Below, in pieces: positions 24,783 to 32,140 of a stretch of DNA of 56,348 nt. A program made the translations under genes and the position numbers. The first letter of the stretch is position 1; the number at the start of each line of letters is the position of its first letter. Below the pieces are notes generated by a model that was given only the letters and a program-made list of their open reading frames with translations, searched no databases and was not told where the DNA came from. Source of the DNA: Candidatus Thorarchaeota archaeon (GTDB lineage Archaea > Asgardarchaeota > Thorarchaeia > Thorarchaeales > Thorarchaeaceae). The stretch covers positions 1-56,348 of the forward strand of contig CP070761.1 in NCBI GenBank assembly GCA_020348985.1, in the 5' to 3' direction.

Positions 24783-26134
24783 CTCGCACTTTTCAACTCC
24801 AAGCTGTCAAGATAACTGAGAATCTTCTCATAGTCGTCTCTTGAGGTCCTTTCGACCTCAATGGAGTGAGAGGAAGTTGAAGCAACATTGAATCCAGCCT
24901 CAATGAACTTCATGACTACAGTCATAACATCAATCTGCTTTTGATTCCATGACACACTCACACAAGTATCACTGTGCAATACAAGATACTTGCCGGTGTC
25001 AGCAATACCAATCTCATAGGCAATCCGACTGATATCAGCGAGTACTTGATTTGCAATATCTTTGGTCAGTGGTGATTCGTGTGTTAGATAGAGGGTATTG
25101 TCTGACTCGACAATCTCGAGAATATCCTTCACTCTCTTCATCCCAGAGATTACGGCTTCGCAGTGCGTTTTGTGGTTGAGGACTAGGTCTTCCATCATTC
25201 GCGAGCGATCGCCAATCCAGACACCAGTTGAAAAGCCAAGCTCATGGCGCGCCCATGCCGTGTCTCCCAAAGAACGCATAGCACTTAGGAAACGCAAAGG
25301 GCTACTCTCACTTTCGTGTGGAAACACATAGTCTTCTCCAAAGGCACTGTGAATTGTTGGATTGTTGAATCTCAGATCATTCTGTACAAGTTGTTCATTG
25401 AGCCTTTTGCTTTCTTCTTTGCTCAGTTCGGTTAGAGAAGAACCACGTTTCGTAAGGGGAATATCAGCATCATCAAGAATCTTCTCGCACGACTGTGAGT
25501 TGCCGCTGATTCCCTGAAGGTATGGATGAATGCTGTATTGAAGGATTTCATTAAGTGGAAGGAAGCTTGCTCCAAAGAGCTTTGCACCCTTCCGTCCACT
25601 AAGAAGGCCCTTCTCTTCGGCAAGTTCAACGGTCTCTATGGATGCTTTGCTTCTGTGCTCCTTCGGATTATCTTCTATCAATACACCTGCGGCAGCCGTC
25701 TGTAGCTCTAAGTCATTTGCGCTCAAATGCTCTCTTGAGTATGTATAAGCTGATGGAGAAACCGAACTGAAATCTCCTATGCACGGGACATCAGAAGAGG
25801 ATGTAGTCTCACTACCTATGAGAAGTGGATGACCCCCTTTCTTGCTGAGTTTCTTTTTCCCATACACCAACGAACCGACAATGAACATTTGATGATTGGG
25901 GTATGTATTTCGTAGAGTCGCAATCGAAGATGTGTCCACCACCACGTCGCAAAATGATACATGATAGAGCTTCTGCACTCTTTGCAAAGAGCGACAGAGA
26001 ATGGCTGAGGCCAGGGTTGCCTCTGGCGAGGGGGAACTTAGAATGAGTGCACGTTCTTGTTCCTTGAGTGCGACTTCTTTGCACTGCTTCTTCAGAGTCC
26101 TCAAGCTTAGGCTTCGTCGAGACTTAGCACTCAT
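24779..26134 (-). CDS. Degenerate RecJ/Cdc45-like DHH-family protein
   Basis: About 451 residues between uS15 and Pcc1, the position where other archaea carry a RecJ-like DHH protein. The N-terminal strand-helix (LILSSPSPEATLASAILCRSL) aligns with the DHH motif I pattern SHxxxDGDAxxSAxIL but lacks its aspartates. VVVDTSSIATL and MFIVGSLVYGKK sit where motifs II and III (DHH) should be, without DHH. The later ELQTAAAGVL helix and the C-terminal DHHA1-like part (VVMKFIEAGFNVASTSSHSIEV) fit the fold. If right, this is a catalytically dead RecJ relative, the same state as eukaryotic Cdc45. The start is ATG 26134 (MSAKSRR). The fold call rests on context and weak motif spacing. Confidence 0.6.
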   Translation of the reverse strand: MSAKSRRSLSLRTLKKQCKEVALKEQERALILSSPSPEATLASAILCRSLQRVQKLYHVSFCDVVVDTSSIATLRNTYPNHQMFIVGSLVYGKKKLSKKGGHPLLIGSETTSSSDVPCIGDFSSVSPSAYTYSREHLSANDLELQTAAAGVLIEDNPKEHRSKASIETVELAEEKGLLSGRKGAKLFGASFLPLNEILQYSIHPYLQGISGNSQSCEKILDDADIPLTKRGSSLTELSKEESKRLNEQLVQNDLRFNNPTIHSAFGEDYVFPHESESSPLRFLSAMRSLGDTAWARHELGFSTGVWIGDRSRMMEDLVLNHKTHCEAVISGMKRVKDILEIVESDNTLYLTHESPLTKDIANQVLADISRIAYEIGIADTGKYLVLHSDTCVSVSWNQKQIDVMTVVMKFIEAGFNVASTSSHSIEVERTSRDDYEKILSYLDSLELKSAR

Positions 26135-26174
26135 AACGTATCTCTGATGTTGAAGCGATTGTGATAAAACTATC

Positions 26175-26636
26175 CTAGCGTAGAAGAACTGCGGCCCGTT
26201 CGGGTGTGTACTTCCAGTCGGCAGGCAGAACACGCTTGCGTTTGTAGTACTTCGATAGTCTGTGAATCTTGCTCTCTACCAACTGAAGACCTCGCTTCGA
26301 AACGAAGTCCTTCTTATTCTCTTCGAGATGTCGTCGAATTCTAGCAGCTCTTGCAATCATGTTTCGTAGATCCTCGGGAACCTGGCGTTCAAGCTCATTC
26401 TCTCGGAGGATATCCATGATGCGTTTTCCTGCGATTGTTCGTACTAGTGGAATCCCGTATTGGTCCCTTAGAATCATGCCTATCATTGAGGGGGTATTGC
26501 CAGCCTTTGCAAGCTCGATGACTTTCGTCTCCACCCAATCAGCATTCTTCTCCTTGTCAATCCACTCGGGTACTCTAAGTGTGGAGGGGCGTCTGCTTCC
26601 GGATTGGCCTTTCCTTCGAGTATGCATTCTTGCCAT
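26175..26636 (-). CDS. rps15: 30S ribosomal protein uS15
   Basis: 153 residues, the archaeal/eukaryotic length with the N-terminal extension (MARMHTRRKGQSGSRRP) before the common S15 core. Core features are GMILRDQYGIPLVRTI, DLRNMIARAARIRRHLEENKKD and LVESKIHRLSKYYKRKRVLPADWKY. It binds the central domain of 16S rRNA. It heads a unit with the RecJ-like gene and pcc1. A TATA-like box lies at 26699-26712. Confidence 0.97.
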   Translation of the reverse strand: MARMHTRRKGQSGSRRPSTLRVPEWIDKEKNADWVETKVIELAKAGNTPSMIGMILRDQYGIPLVRTIAGKRIMDILRENELERQVPEDLRNMIARAARIRRHLEENKKDFVSKRGLQLVESKIHRLSKYYKRKRVLPADWKYTPERAAVLLR

Positions 26637-26698
26637 CGAATTCCCTCTAGCTAGGTACTTCCCAAGAATTAGGGTGTGCCACCATGCCTCTGAGGTAG

Positions 26699-26712
26699 CG
26701 ATATAAACATTG
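26699..26712 (-). promoter_or_regulatory. TATA box of the uS15 unit
   Basis: AATGTTTATATCGC on the minus strand, about 63-76 bases upstream of the uS15 ATG. A good archaeal TATA match in a non-coding gap between Bud32 and uS15. Confidence 0.45.
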
Positions 26713-26754
26713 TCGTGTAGCTGGCACTAGGCATGAGAAAGGACTACTCGAATC

Positions 26755-27384
26755 TCAGTGATATCGTCCACGTTCTCTGATTTCTTCCATTCTAGAGAGT
26801 ATGTGTTCGGCTTCATCTCCGATTGTCGAGACATATCCTTTCAATGTGGCCTCCAACATCGCTTCTTGTACATCCCAATGAGTTGTTTCAAGAACGCGTC
26901 TGACGAGATGAAGGTCTACACCTTTCATTTCGGCGGTTGCATTCCACTCTGCAAGTCCAAAATCTAGAACCCAAAGGTCATCGTGACTATCAACAATGAA
27001 GTTGCTTGTCGTTGGGTCTCCGTGAACAACGTTGCTGTTATGGAGCTTGGCGAGAGTTCTTCCGAAATCAAAGCAGAGACTGCGGAGTCTCTTGGATGAA
27101 ATCACAGGTACGAGCTGCTTTAGCTGTTCTCCCTTGATATAGTCCATCATGATTGTGTTCTCGGTCAAATCGACAGCATGAATGGTAGGCGTGGTGATTC
27201 CGTTGAGGCGTGCAAAGTTGAGCATTCTACATTCTCGAGTTGTTCTTGCTGTTCTCAGCTGCCTGTCGATTTCTGGGTGTAAGTAGGGTTTCTTGTGCCG
27301 CCACTTCAGGGCAAATTCCTTGCCCCATCGTTCGACCTTGTAGATTGTGGATTCAGCTCCAATGGATAGCTCAATTGGCCTCAT
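26755..27384 (-). CDS. bud32: KEOPS complex kinase/ATPase Bud32
   Basis: About 209 residues, a small RIO-like kinase. GAESTIYKVERWGKEFALKWRHKK holds the nucleotide lysine, LAKLHNSNVVHGDPTTSNFIV is the catalytic loop and LWVLDFGLAE the DFG motif. In KEOPS it acts as an ATPase that drives t6A synthesis by Kae1. The start is clearly ATG 27384: GGAGG, inside the last codons of kae1, is 8 bases upstream. In many archaea Bud32 is fused to Kae1; here the genes are separate but coupled. Confidence 0.95.
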   Translation of the reverse strand: MRPIELSIGAESTIYKVERWGKEFALKWRHKKPYLHPEIDRQLRTARTTRECRMLNFARLNGITTPTIHAVDLTENTIMMDYIKGEQLKQLVPVISSKRLRSLCFDFGRTLAKLHNSNVVHGDPTTSNFIVDSHDDLWVLDFGLAEWNATAEMKGVDLHLVRRVLETTHWDVQEAMLEATLKGYVSTIGDEAEHILSRMEEIRERGRYH

Positions 27385-27386
27385 GT

Positions 27387-28412
27387 CTATGCCCTCCACG
27401 TAATATCTTGCTCATCAGTTCGCCACCGAGGTAGTACATGTGAATCAGCTATCTCTACGGAATCTCCTGATTGAAATTGCTGGATCCCAGTCCAAGCAAT
27501 CATTGCCCCTTGGTCTCCTGCTAGTTGCGGAGACACTCTATGAAACTCCACATTATGTCTTGAAGCTACACCTTCCAGAATCTCTGTGAGTCGGTTGTTG
27601 CGTGCAACTCCACCAGTAAGCAGCAATTCCTTCTTCTTCGTATGTGCAAGTGCCCGTTCGGATATCTCGGCAAGCATTCCGAATGCAGTTTCTTGGACAC
27701 TGAAGCACACTTCTTCAAGCGGAGCTCCGTCGGACCATAATCGTTGTGCTGCTGTAAGCATTCCAGAATAGGAGAGATCCATGCCTTTCACTGAATACGG
27801 GAGAAGTTGGAGTTTGCTGCCCGCTAGGGCCTCTTTTTCGACTAGTGGGCCCGCTGGAAATGGCATTCCAAGGCTTCTGCCCAGAACATCTAGCATGTTT
27901 CCTATTGCAATATCCATAGTCTCACCGAATGTCCTGAATCGTTTTCCTGCATACGCGATTATCTGAGTATTCCCACCTGACACGTAGACCGTCACGGGGT
28001 CATGGAAACCTGATTCAAGGCATCCAATCTCGATATGAGCGACACAATGATTGACACCAACTAGTGGGATGGACATTGTCAAGGCCAGTGTTCGAGCCAT
28101 TGTCGCAGTTGTACGCAGACATGGTCCGAGACCTGGTCCTCTTGAGAAAGCAATCAAGTCAATGTCACTAGGATCAATCTGGGCTGTAGAGATTGATTTG
28201 CCTATCAATTCGGGTCCGATTTCAGAATGGTAGCGACTTGCTTCTCTAGGATGGATACCACCTTCATGAGGAGAGAACATGCTGTATATGTTGGAGTGAA
28301 TGGTCCCGTCGTCTGAGACAATCGCGGCTCCAAATGAGTGAGCAGTTCCTTCAATGCCTAGACATGTCAAATCCAATCCCGTCCAGCTCCATAATCGATT
28401 TCTGTTCATCAT
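27387..28412 (-). CDS. kae1: KEOPS complex catalytic subunit Kae1
   Basis: About 340 residues of the ASKHA fold, transferring the threonylcarbamoyl group to A37 of ANN-decoding tRNAs. LGIEGTAHSFGAAIV, PREASRYH, SRGPGLGPCLR, the metal-binding VNHCVAHIEIG, YVSGGNTQI and LLTGGVARNNRL are all intact. The start is one of two adjacent ATGs. It diverges from the Sm-like gene and is followed directly by bud32. With pcc1 nearby this gives three KEOPS subunits; Cgi121 is not seen in the window. Confidence 0.97.
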   Translation of the reverse strand: MMNRNRLWSWTGLDLTCLGIEGTAHSFGAAIVSDDGTIHSNIYSMFSPHEGGIHPREASRYHSEIGPELIGKSISTAQIDPSDIDLIAFSRGPGLGPCLRTTATMARTLALTMSIPLVGVNHCVAHIEIGCLESGFHDPVTVYVSGGNTQIIAYAGKRFRTFGETMDIAIGNMLDVLGRSLGMPFPAGPLVEKEALAGSKLQLLPYSVKGMDLSYSGMLTAAQRLWSDGAPLEEVCFSVQETAFGMLAEISERALAHTKKKELLLTGGVARNNRLTEILEGVASRHNVEFHRVSPQLAGDQGAMIAWTGIQQFQSGDSVEIADSHVLPRWRTDEQDITWRA

Positions 28413-28484
28413 AGGTGTGGAGTGCAGCTTCCAATGGCTTTTCCGCTATTACCATGTGAGAACCCGCTGAGCCTTCAGCAAAGC

Positions 28485-28494
28485 CTTTATAATG
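28485..28494 (+). promoter_or_regulatory. TATA box of the Sm-like gene
   Basis: CTTTATAATG, 34-43 bases upstream of the ATG at 28528, a strong archaeal TATA match at typical distance. Confidence 0.5.
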
Positions 28495-28527
28495 CACTCT
28501 CTGGGCTTCTCCACTGAGGATGAGTAC

Positions 28528-28755
28528 ATGTCTCAGAATCAGCCGATAAAGGCACTTGAAGCCTCTGTGAATGACGTCGTTTCAGTGAAATTAAAGGATC
28601 AGAGAATCTTCAGGGGGCGCCTCACAAGGTGTGATGTCTATATGAATCTAACATTGGCTGATGCTGAAGAGATTGAAGACGACCAGGCCAAGGCAAAATA
28701 TGGACAAGTCTTGATTCGAGGAAATAACATCCTTTGGATTCAAGTGCCGGAGTAG
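28528..28755 (+). CDS. Sm-like RNA-binding protein (Lsm/SmAP)
   Basis: About 75 residues with both Sm motifs: motif 1 (VSVKLKDQRIFRGRLTRCDVYMNLTLADAEEI) in pieces around residues 20-45 and motif 2 (VLIRGNNILWIQVP) near the end, with the RGNN signature. SmAPs form heptameric rings on U-rich RNA. ATG 28528 (MSQNQP) is chosen by domain length and the TATA position. It converges with the DUF460 gene with a 25-base gap. Confidence 0.95.
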   Translation: MSQNQPIKALEASVNDVVSVKLKDQRIFRGRLTRCDVYMNLTLADAEEIEDDQAKAKYGQVLIRGNNILWIQVPE

Positions 28756-28780
28756 TTGTTGCAAAGTATCCATTTTTCTG

Positions 28781-30817
28781 TTAGCGTTCGATCTCCCTGC
28801 GATACTTCTCTATGATCTCTATAAGCTGTTCTTCCCCTCTTAGTCTGGCTTGCTCTCTTACATCCTTCAGGAAAATCTCCAGCTGCTTATCGAACTTCTT
28901 CCGACTAATGAATGCAAACTCATCTATTCTACGAAGCTCTACTTCGTCTGCTTCAATGACAGGAATCATCGCTTTCACGAGTTCATCTTTCGCGAGATGT
29001 GAAAGTGATGTGTCAACGATTACTGCTCTGATGTCGCGCTCAATAAGTAGTCGAGCGGTTTGAGGGCCTCCGCCGGAGGCGTCTTCAAACAAGATGATAT
29101 CTCCCCGTTTGATTGTGGCGACTCTACGCATATATTCTTCAATGCTCTCTTGTGTGAACTTGTCAACTGTCTTCACAGCCAACATATCACCACGAATTTC
29201 AAGGCGTTTGACTCCTCTAAGCAATTCGAACCGTTTCTCGAGTTCTTCTATTCGATCACCTAGCCGTTCATTGTCTCTCTTTATTCGTTGAAGTTCCTGT
29301 TCCTTCTTACCAAGCTCGCGGTCTCTCTTGACTTTCCAATAGTTCCTTTTGCTTACAATGTCAAGACTCTCAGAAAGCTCGCTCTCTCGAAATGTAAGGT
29401 ACTCCACAAGATGTCTTAGGTCTTTGATTTGATCTAGGAGAAGCCTCTGCTCGTTTTCCAATTCGTCATACTTCTTCTTTAGTGCATCATATCGGTCCTG
29501 TGTCAGAGGCTCTTCTTCCTCTACAGGTTTGTGCTCAACATCAAGAACTTCAGACTCATCTCGAATCAGATTTGCTATTGCTTCATTGATCGGAGTGCCT
29601 TTGATAACTAGAGCTTTGAGGTGATTCCTATCGATTGCTATCTGTTCTTCTCGTATCTTGCGATCAATCTGTCTGAGTTTCGACTGAATCGATCTAAATG
29701 CGTAGACGGCTGCAGTCAGTGCATCACGTTCGTGAGCGTTCCTTATTTTCGTCCTTTCTGAATATTCTCTTGCCAGCTCTTGTTTCTCGGCAACTGGTAT
29801 CGGTCGACTTGGTGAGAACGTCTCTGCATTGACAAGTCTCGCTATTTTCTCAACAAGATGTGGCGTTTGAGGAACATCAGTAGCTACCATTACTGGGATT
29901 CCATGTTCATAGACCAAACGTATGATGTCAGCTCTTGTCAGATTCTTCTTGCTTGTTAGATAGTGGACTTTCCCGGTTAGAGATAATAGACAGATGGCAG
30001 CTGTTGTCCCCGGGTCAATTCCCAGAATGAAGAACTTTGGACGTATCTGGATGGGGATTGGCTTTGGATCTAGTGGGACAAACTCGGTTCTCTTTCTCAC
30101 AGGCGATATCTTGACATTGAAGTCTCCTCCTCGTTTCGAATCAATCAAACCTCGCACAGTTGGGAGTGGTGCGTATGCGATTATACGTGAACTTGCATAT
30201 CCGAAGTCGGAACTTCTGACATCAATGTCATAGTCGATCTTAGCAGTTTTGAGCTCTCCTTCGATGTGGCGGGTCATTTGCTGGATTTGAGAATGGATCT
30301 TCCTGCGATATCGGTTTGTGCTCTGTCCGCCTCGACCCATTTTGCGTCCACGACTGACTTTGATTTCGGTTTGTGCACTGAAACATTCAACGCTATGTCC
30401 TACGCCTAGTGAAGCTAGTTTCGCAGCAATAGTTGCTGTCTCTAACGGAGTTGGCTTTCCTCGTATTGGGATACGGTGACGTTTAGCAAGCGTCTTGATA
30501 GAAACCTGGTGTGGTGGAATACCAGTGACCTGAACAAGCTTTGTTTCTGATGGAATCCTGTCGACAAAACGTGATATCGACTTGCTGTCGGGAACTAACT
30601 CAAATATATTGTCCGTGCAAAGCCACTTGGGACAAATCTCGTTAATAATCTCAAAAAGTGCACGACGAGATATTTGGGAATACTCGTTGACTACAACACC
30701 GTTTCGCATGACGACACATGAGAACCTTGGAGCGGCTCTAGAACGTGGGCTCTGGGATGGTAGTATGTCAAAGCCTACTATGAATTCATCCTTCATATCC
30801 ATTGACTCTGCACTCAA
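28781..30817 (-). CDS. DUF460 protein (RuvC-like nuclease fold with coiled coil)
   Basis: 678 residues of the archaeal family COG2433/DUF460. The first 230 residues carry family blocks (VGFDILPSQSP, GIPPHQVSIKTLAKRH, GRGGQSTNRYRRKIH). A RNase H/RuvC-like domain starts around residue 255 (FFILGIDPGTTAAICLL..VMVATDVP..RNAHERDALTAAVYAF) with plausible acidic catalytic positions. A long coiled coil follows (about 420-540), then a C-terminal alpha/beta domain (GDIILFEDASGGGPQTARLL). The function is not established; nuclease activity is inferred from the fold. A TATA-like box lies just upstream, suggesting a leaderless mRNA. Confidence 0.9.
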   Translation of the reverse strand: MSAESMDMKDEFIVGFDILPSQSPRSRAAPRFSCVVMRNGVVVNEYSQISRRALFEIINEICPKWLCTDNIFELVPDSKSISRFVDRIPSETKLVQVTGIPPHQVSIKTLAKRHRIPIRGKPTPLETATIAAKLASLGVGHSVECFSAQTEIKVSRGRKMGRGGQSTNRYRRKIHSQIQQMTRHIEGELKTAKIDYDIDVRSSDFGYASSRIIAYAPLPTVRGLIDSKRGGDFNVKISPVRKRTEFVPLDPKPIPIQIRPKFFILGIDPGTTAAICLLSLTGKVHYLTSKKNLTRADIIRLVYEHGIPVMVATDVPQTPHLVEKIARLVNAETFSPSRPIPVAEKQELAREYSERTKIRNAHERDALTAAVYAFRSIQSKLRQIDRKIREEQIAIDRNHLKALVIKGTPINEAIANLIRDESEVLDVEHKPVEEEEPLTQDRYDALKKKYDELENEQRLLLDQIKDLRHLVEYLTFRESELSESLDIVSKRNYWKVKRDRELGKKEQELQRIKRDNERLGDRIEELEKRFELLRGVKRLEIRGDMLAVKTVDKFTQESIEEYMRRVATIKRGDIILFEDASGGGPQTARLLIERDIRAVIVDTSLSHLAKDELVKAMIPVIEADEVELRRIDEFAFISRKKFDKQLEIFLKDVREQARLRGEEQLIEIIEKYRREIER

Positions 30818-30837
30818 TTCAGACTCTGGAAGTCCGC

Positions 30838-30846
30838 CTATAAGAT
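30838..30846 (-). promoter_or_regulatory. TATA box of the DUF460 gene
   Basis: TCTTATAGG on the minus strand, 21-29 bases upstream of the ATG at 30817, which would place transcription start at or next to the start codon (leaderless). Confidence 0.4.
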
Positions 30847-30987
30847 TTCAGATACACTAACAAGACTTGAATCCCGCTTCTGGAGCTTTGCCAAACAACA
30901 AGTATAATAAAGATATGCTTGAACAACAGCGCACATTCAGGCGAGGTGTGACAACTGTCAGAAACACTAACGATAAGCGATGATAAC

Positions 30988-31236
30988 ATGATTCTACGAG
31001 TTGGTCGTGCCCTATCATCGGGCACACGGCTTAAGATTCTAAAGCTTCTACTGCAAGGCGAGAAAGATGTTACTCGGGTGGCAAGGCACCTCGGTGGTAC
31101 AGAAGCCAACGCTAGTGCCCAAATCAAGATTCTCTTTGAATCAGACCTCTTGGAATGCAGATATGAGCCCGGTCAGCATGGTCTCAAGAAGATATCCAAG
31201 ACTAAGGTCAAGCGCATTGTAATCGATCTTGAATAG
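30988..31236 (+). CDS. ArsR-like winged-helix regulator
   Basis: 82 residues forming one winged helix: LSSGTRLKILKLLLQGEKDVTRVARHLGGTEANASAQIKILFESDLL then a basic wing (YEPGQHGLKKISKTK). No metal-binding cysteine pair of classical ArsR is seen. It stands alone between the divergent DUF460 gene and a convergent acidic protein gene. A TATA-like AGTATAATAAAG is at 30901-30912. Its target is unknown. Confidence 0.75.
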   Translation: MILRVGRALSSGTRLKILKLLLQGEKDVTRVARHLGGTEANASAQIKILFESDLLECRYEPGQHGLKKISKTKVKRIVIDLE

Positions 31237-31238
31237 AA

Positions 31239-31286
31239 GCCTGATAATAGAAGCCTGCCTGTTCCCAGGTGGGCTAATCATCAGGC
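31239..31286. terminator. Nested hairpin between convergent genes
   Basis: An outer 7-bp stem (GCCTGAT at 31239-31245 with ATCAGGC at 31280-31286) encloses an inner 9-bp stem (31253-31261 with 31266-31274, two G-T pairs) closed by a TTCC loop. It lies just after the stop of the winged-helix gene. A bidirectional terminator is the simplest reading, though T runs are lacking; a small structured RNA is possible. Confidence 0.4.
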
Positions 31287-31385
31287 AATGTATTCAATGT
31301 TGCCAGCCTAAACATAACGCCCTGTCTTTTACGCTCGTTCGGACTGAAGTCTATCACAGTATGTTAGTCTAGCAAAGAGCCTCGC

Positions 31386-32048
31386 TTATTCTAGATACGT
31401 CTTCCATCGATCGATTCGCTTGAGGATATTGTCACGCTCTTCTGGGCGGATCCGTTTGGCACCTCGAGCCCTCAAGAATCTAAGAACAACATCCATATCA
31501 CGAGCGACTCTGTCATCAAGACTTCCTTTTGCAGTCAGATCGTCCCGTGCTGTCTTCAAGTATTCTGCTATTACATCAGCATTTGCATGTCCAGTCTTGA
31601 GCTCATGAGCAATCGGATCCAATAGTCTACTGACACTGGCGGTGCCTAGAACAGGGGATTCGTCTGATACTTGCGTAGATGGCACTGATTCAGGCTCTGT
31701 AGGTTCATCCGTTTCAAAATCTGTTGTGTCGCTGTGGACAATGGCATCATCTCCACTATCATCGTTGGGTTGCATTGTCTCTTTGGGAATGGTCTCGGAC
31801 GAATCGACGGTCTGTACATCAGCTTGGCTCTCTTCACTGCTGACTGAAACTTCATTCGAGGGCTTAGGTGTTGTTGATACCCTTGTAAACAGTGGGACAA
31901 TAGCTGATGATGATTCATCTGTTTGAATTGCGTCAGGCAAGTCCAGACGCCGCCTGAGCTCGCGAAGTTGTTCGAATAGCTCTACTAGTCCTGACTGCAT
32001 GTGTTCAATCAGCTTCTTGATTTCTAGAATGTCCTCGTCTGATGTCAG
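31386..32048 (-). CDS. Acidic protein with disordered centre, downstream of HerA
   Basis: About 220 residues if translation begins at CTG 32048, which sits 7 bases after GGAGG; the first ATG is at 32000 without a Shine-Dalgarno site. The N terminus forms a coiled coil (DEDILEIKKLIEHM, LFEQLRELRRRLDL). The middle, about residues 45-135, is Ser/Thr/Glu/Asp/Pro-rich and probably disordered. The C-terminal 75 residues form a helical domain with basic end (RDMDVVLRFLRARGAKRIRPEERDNILKRI). No family is recognised. It is the last gene of the minus-strand unit with herA, 92 bases downstream. Confidence 0.65.
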   Translation of the reverse strand: MTSDEDILEIKKLIEHMQSGLVELFEQLRELRRRLDLPDAIQTDESSSAIVPLFTRVSTTPKPSNEVSVSSEESQADVQTVDSSETIPKETMQPNDDSGDDAIVHSDTTDFETDEPTEPESVPSTQVSDESPVLGTASVSRLLDPIAHELKTGHANADVIAEYLKTARDDLTAKGSLDDRVARDMDVVLRFLRARGAKRIRPEERDNILKRIDRWKTYLE

Positions 32049-32140
32049 ATTATTGCCTCCAGGGCCTTGTAGTATGAGCTCTAATGGTGCTCGGATGTTT
32101 CAACTTATCAGGATTGTGTGATGGTCTTCGACCACAAGTT

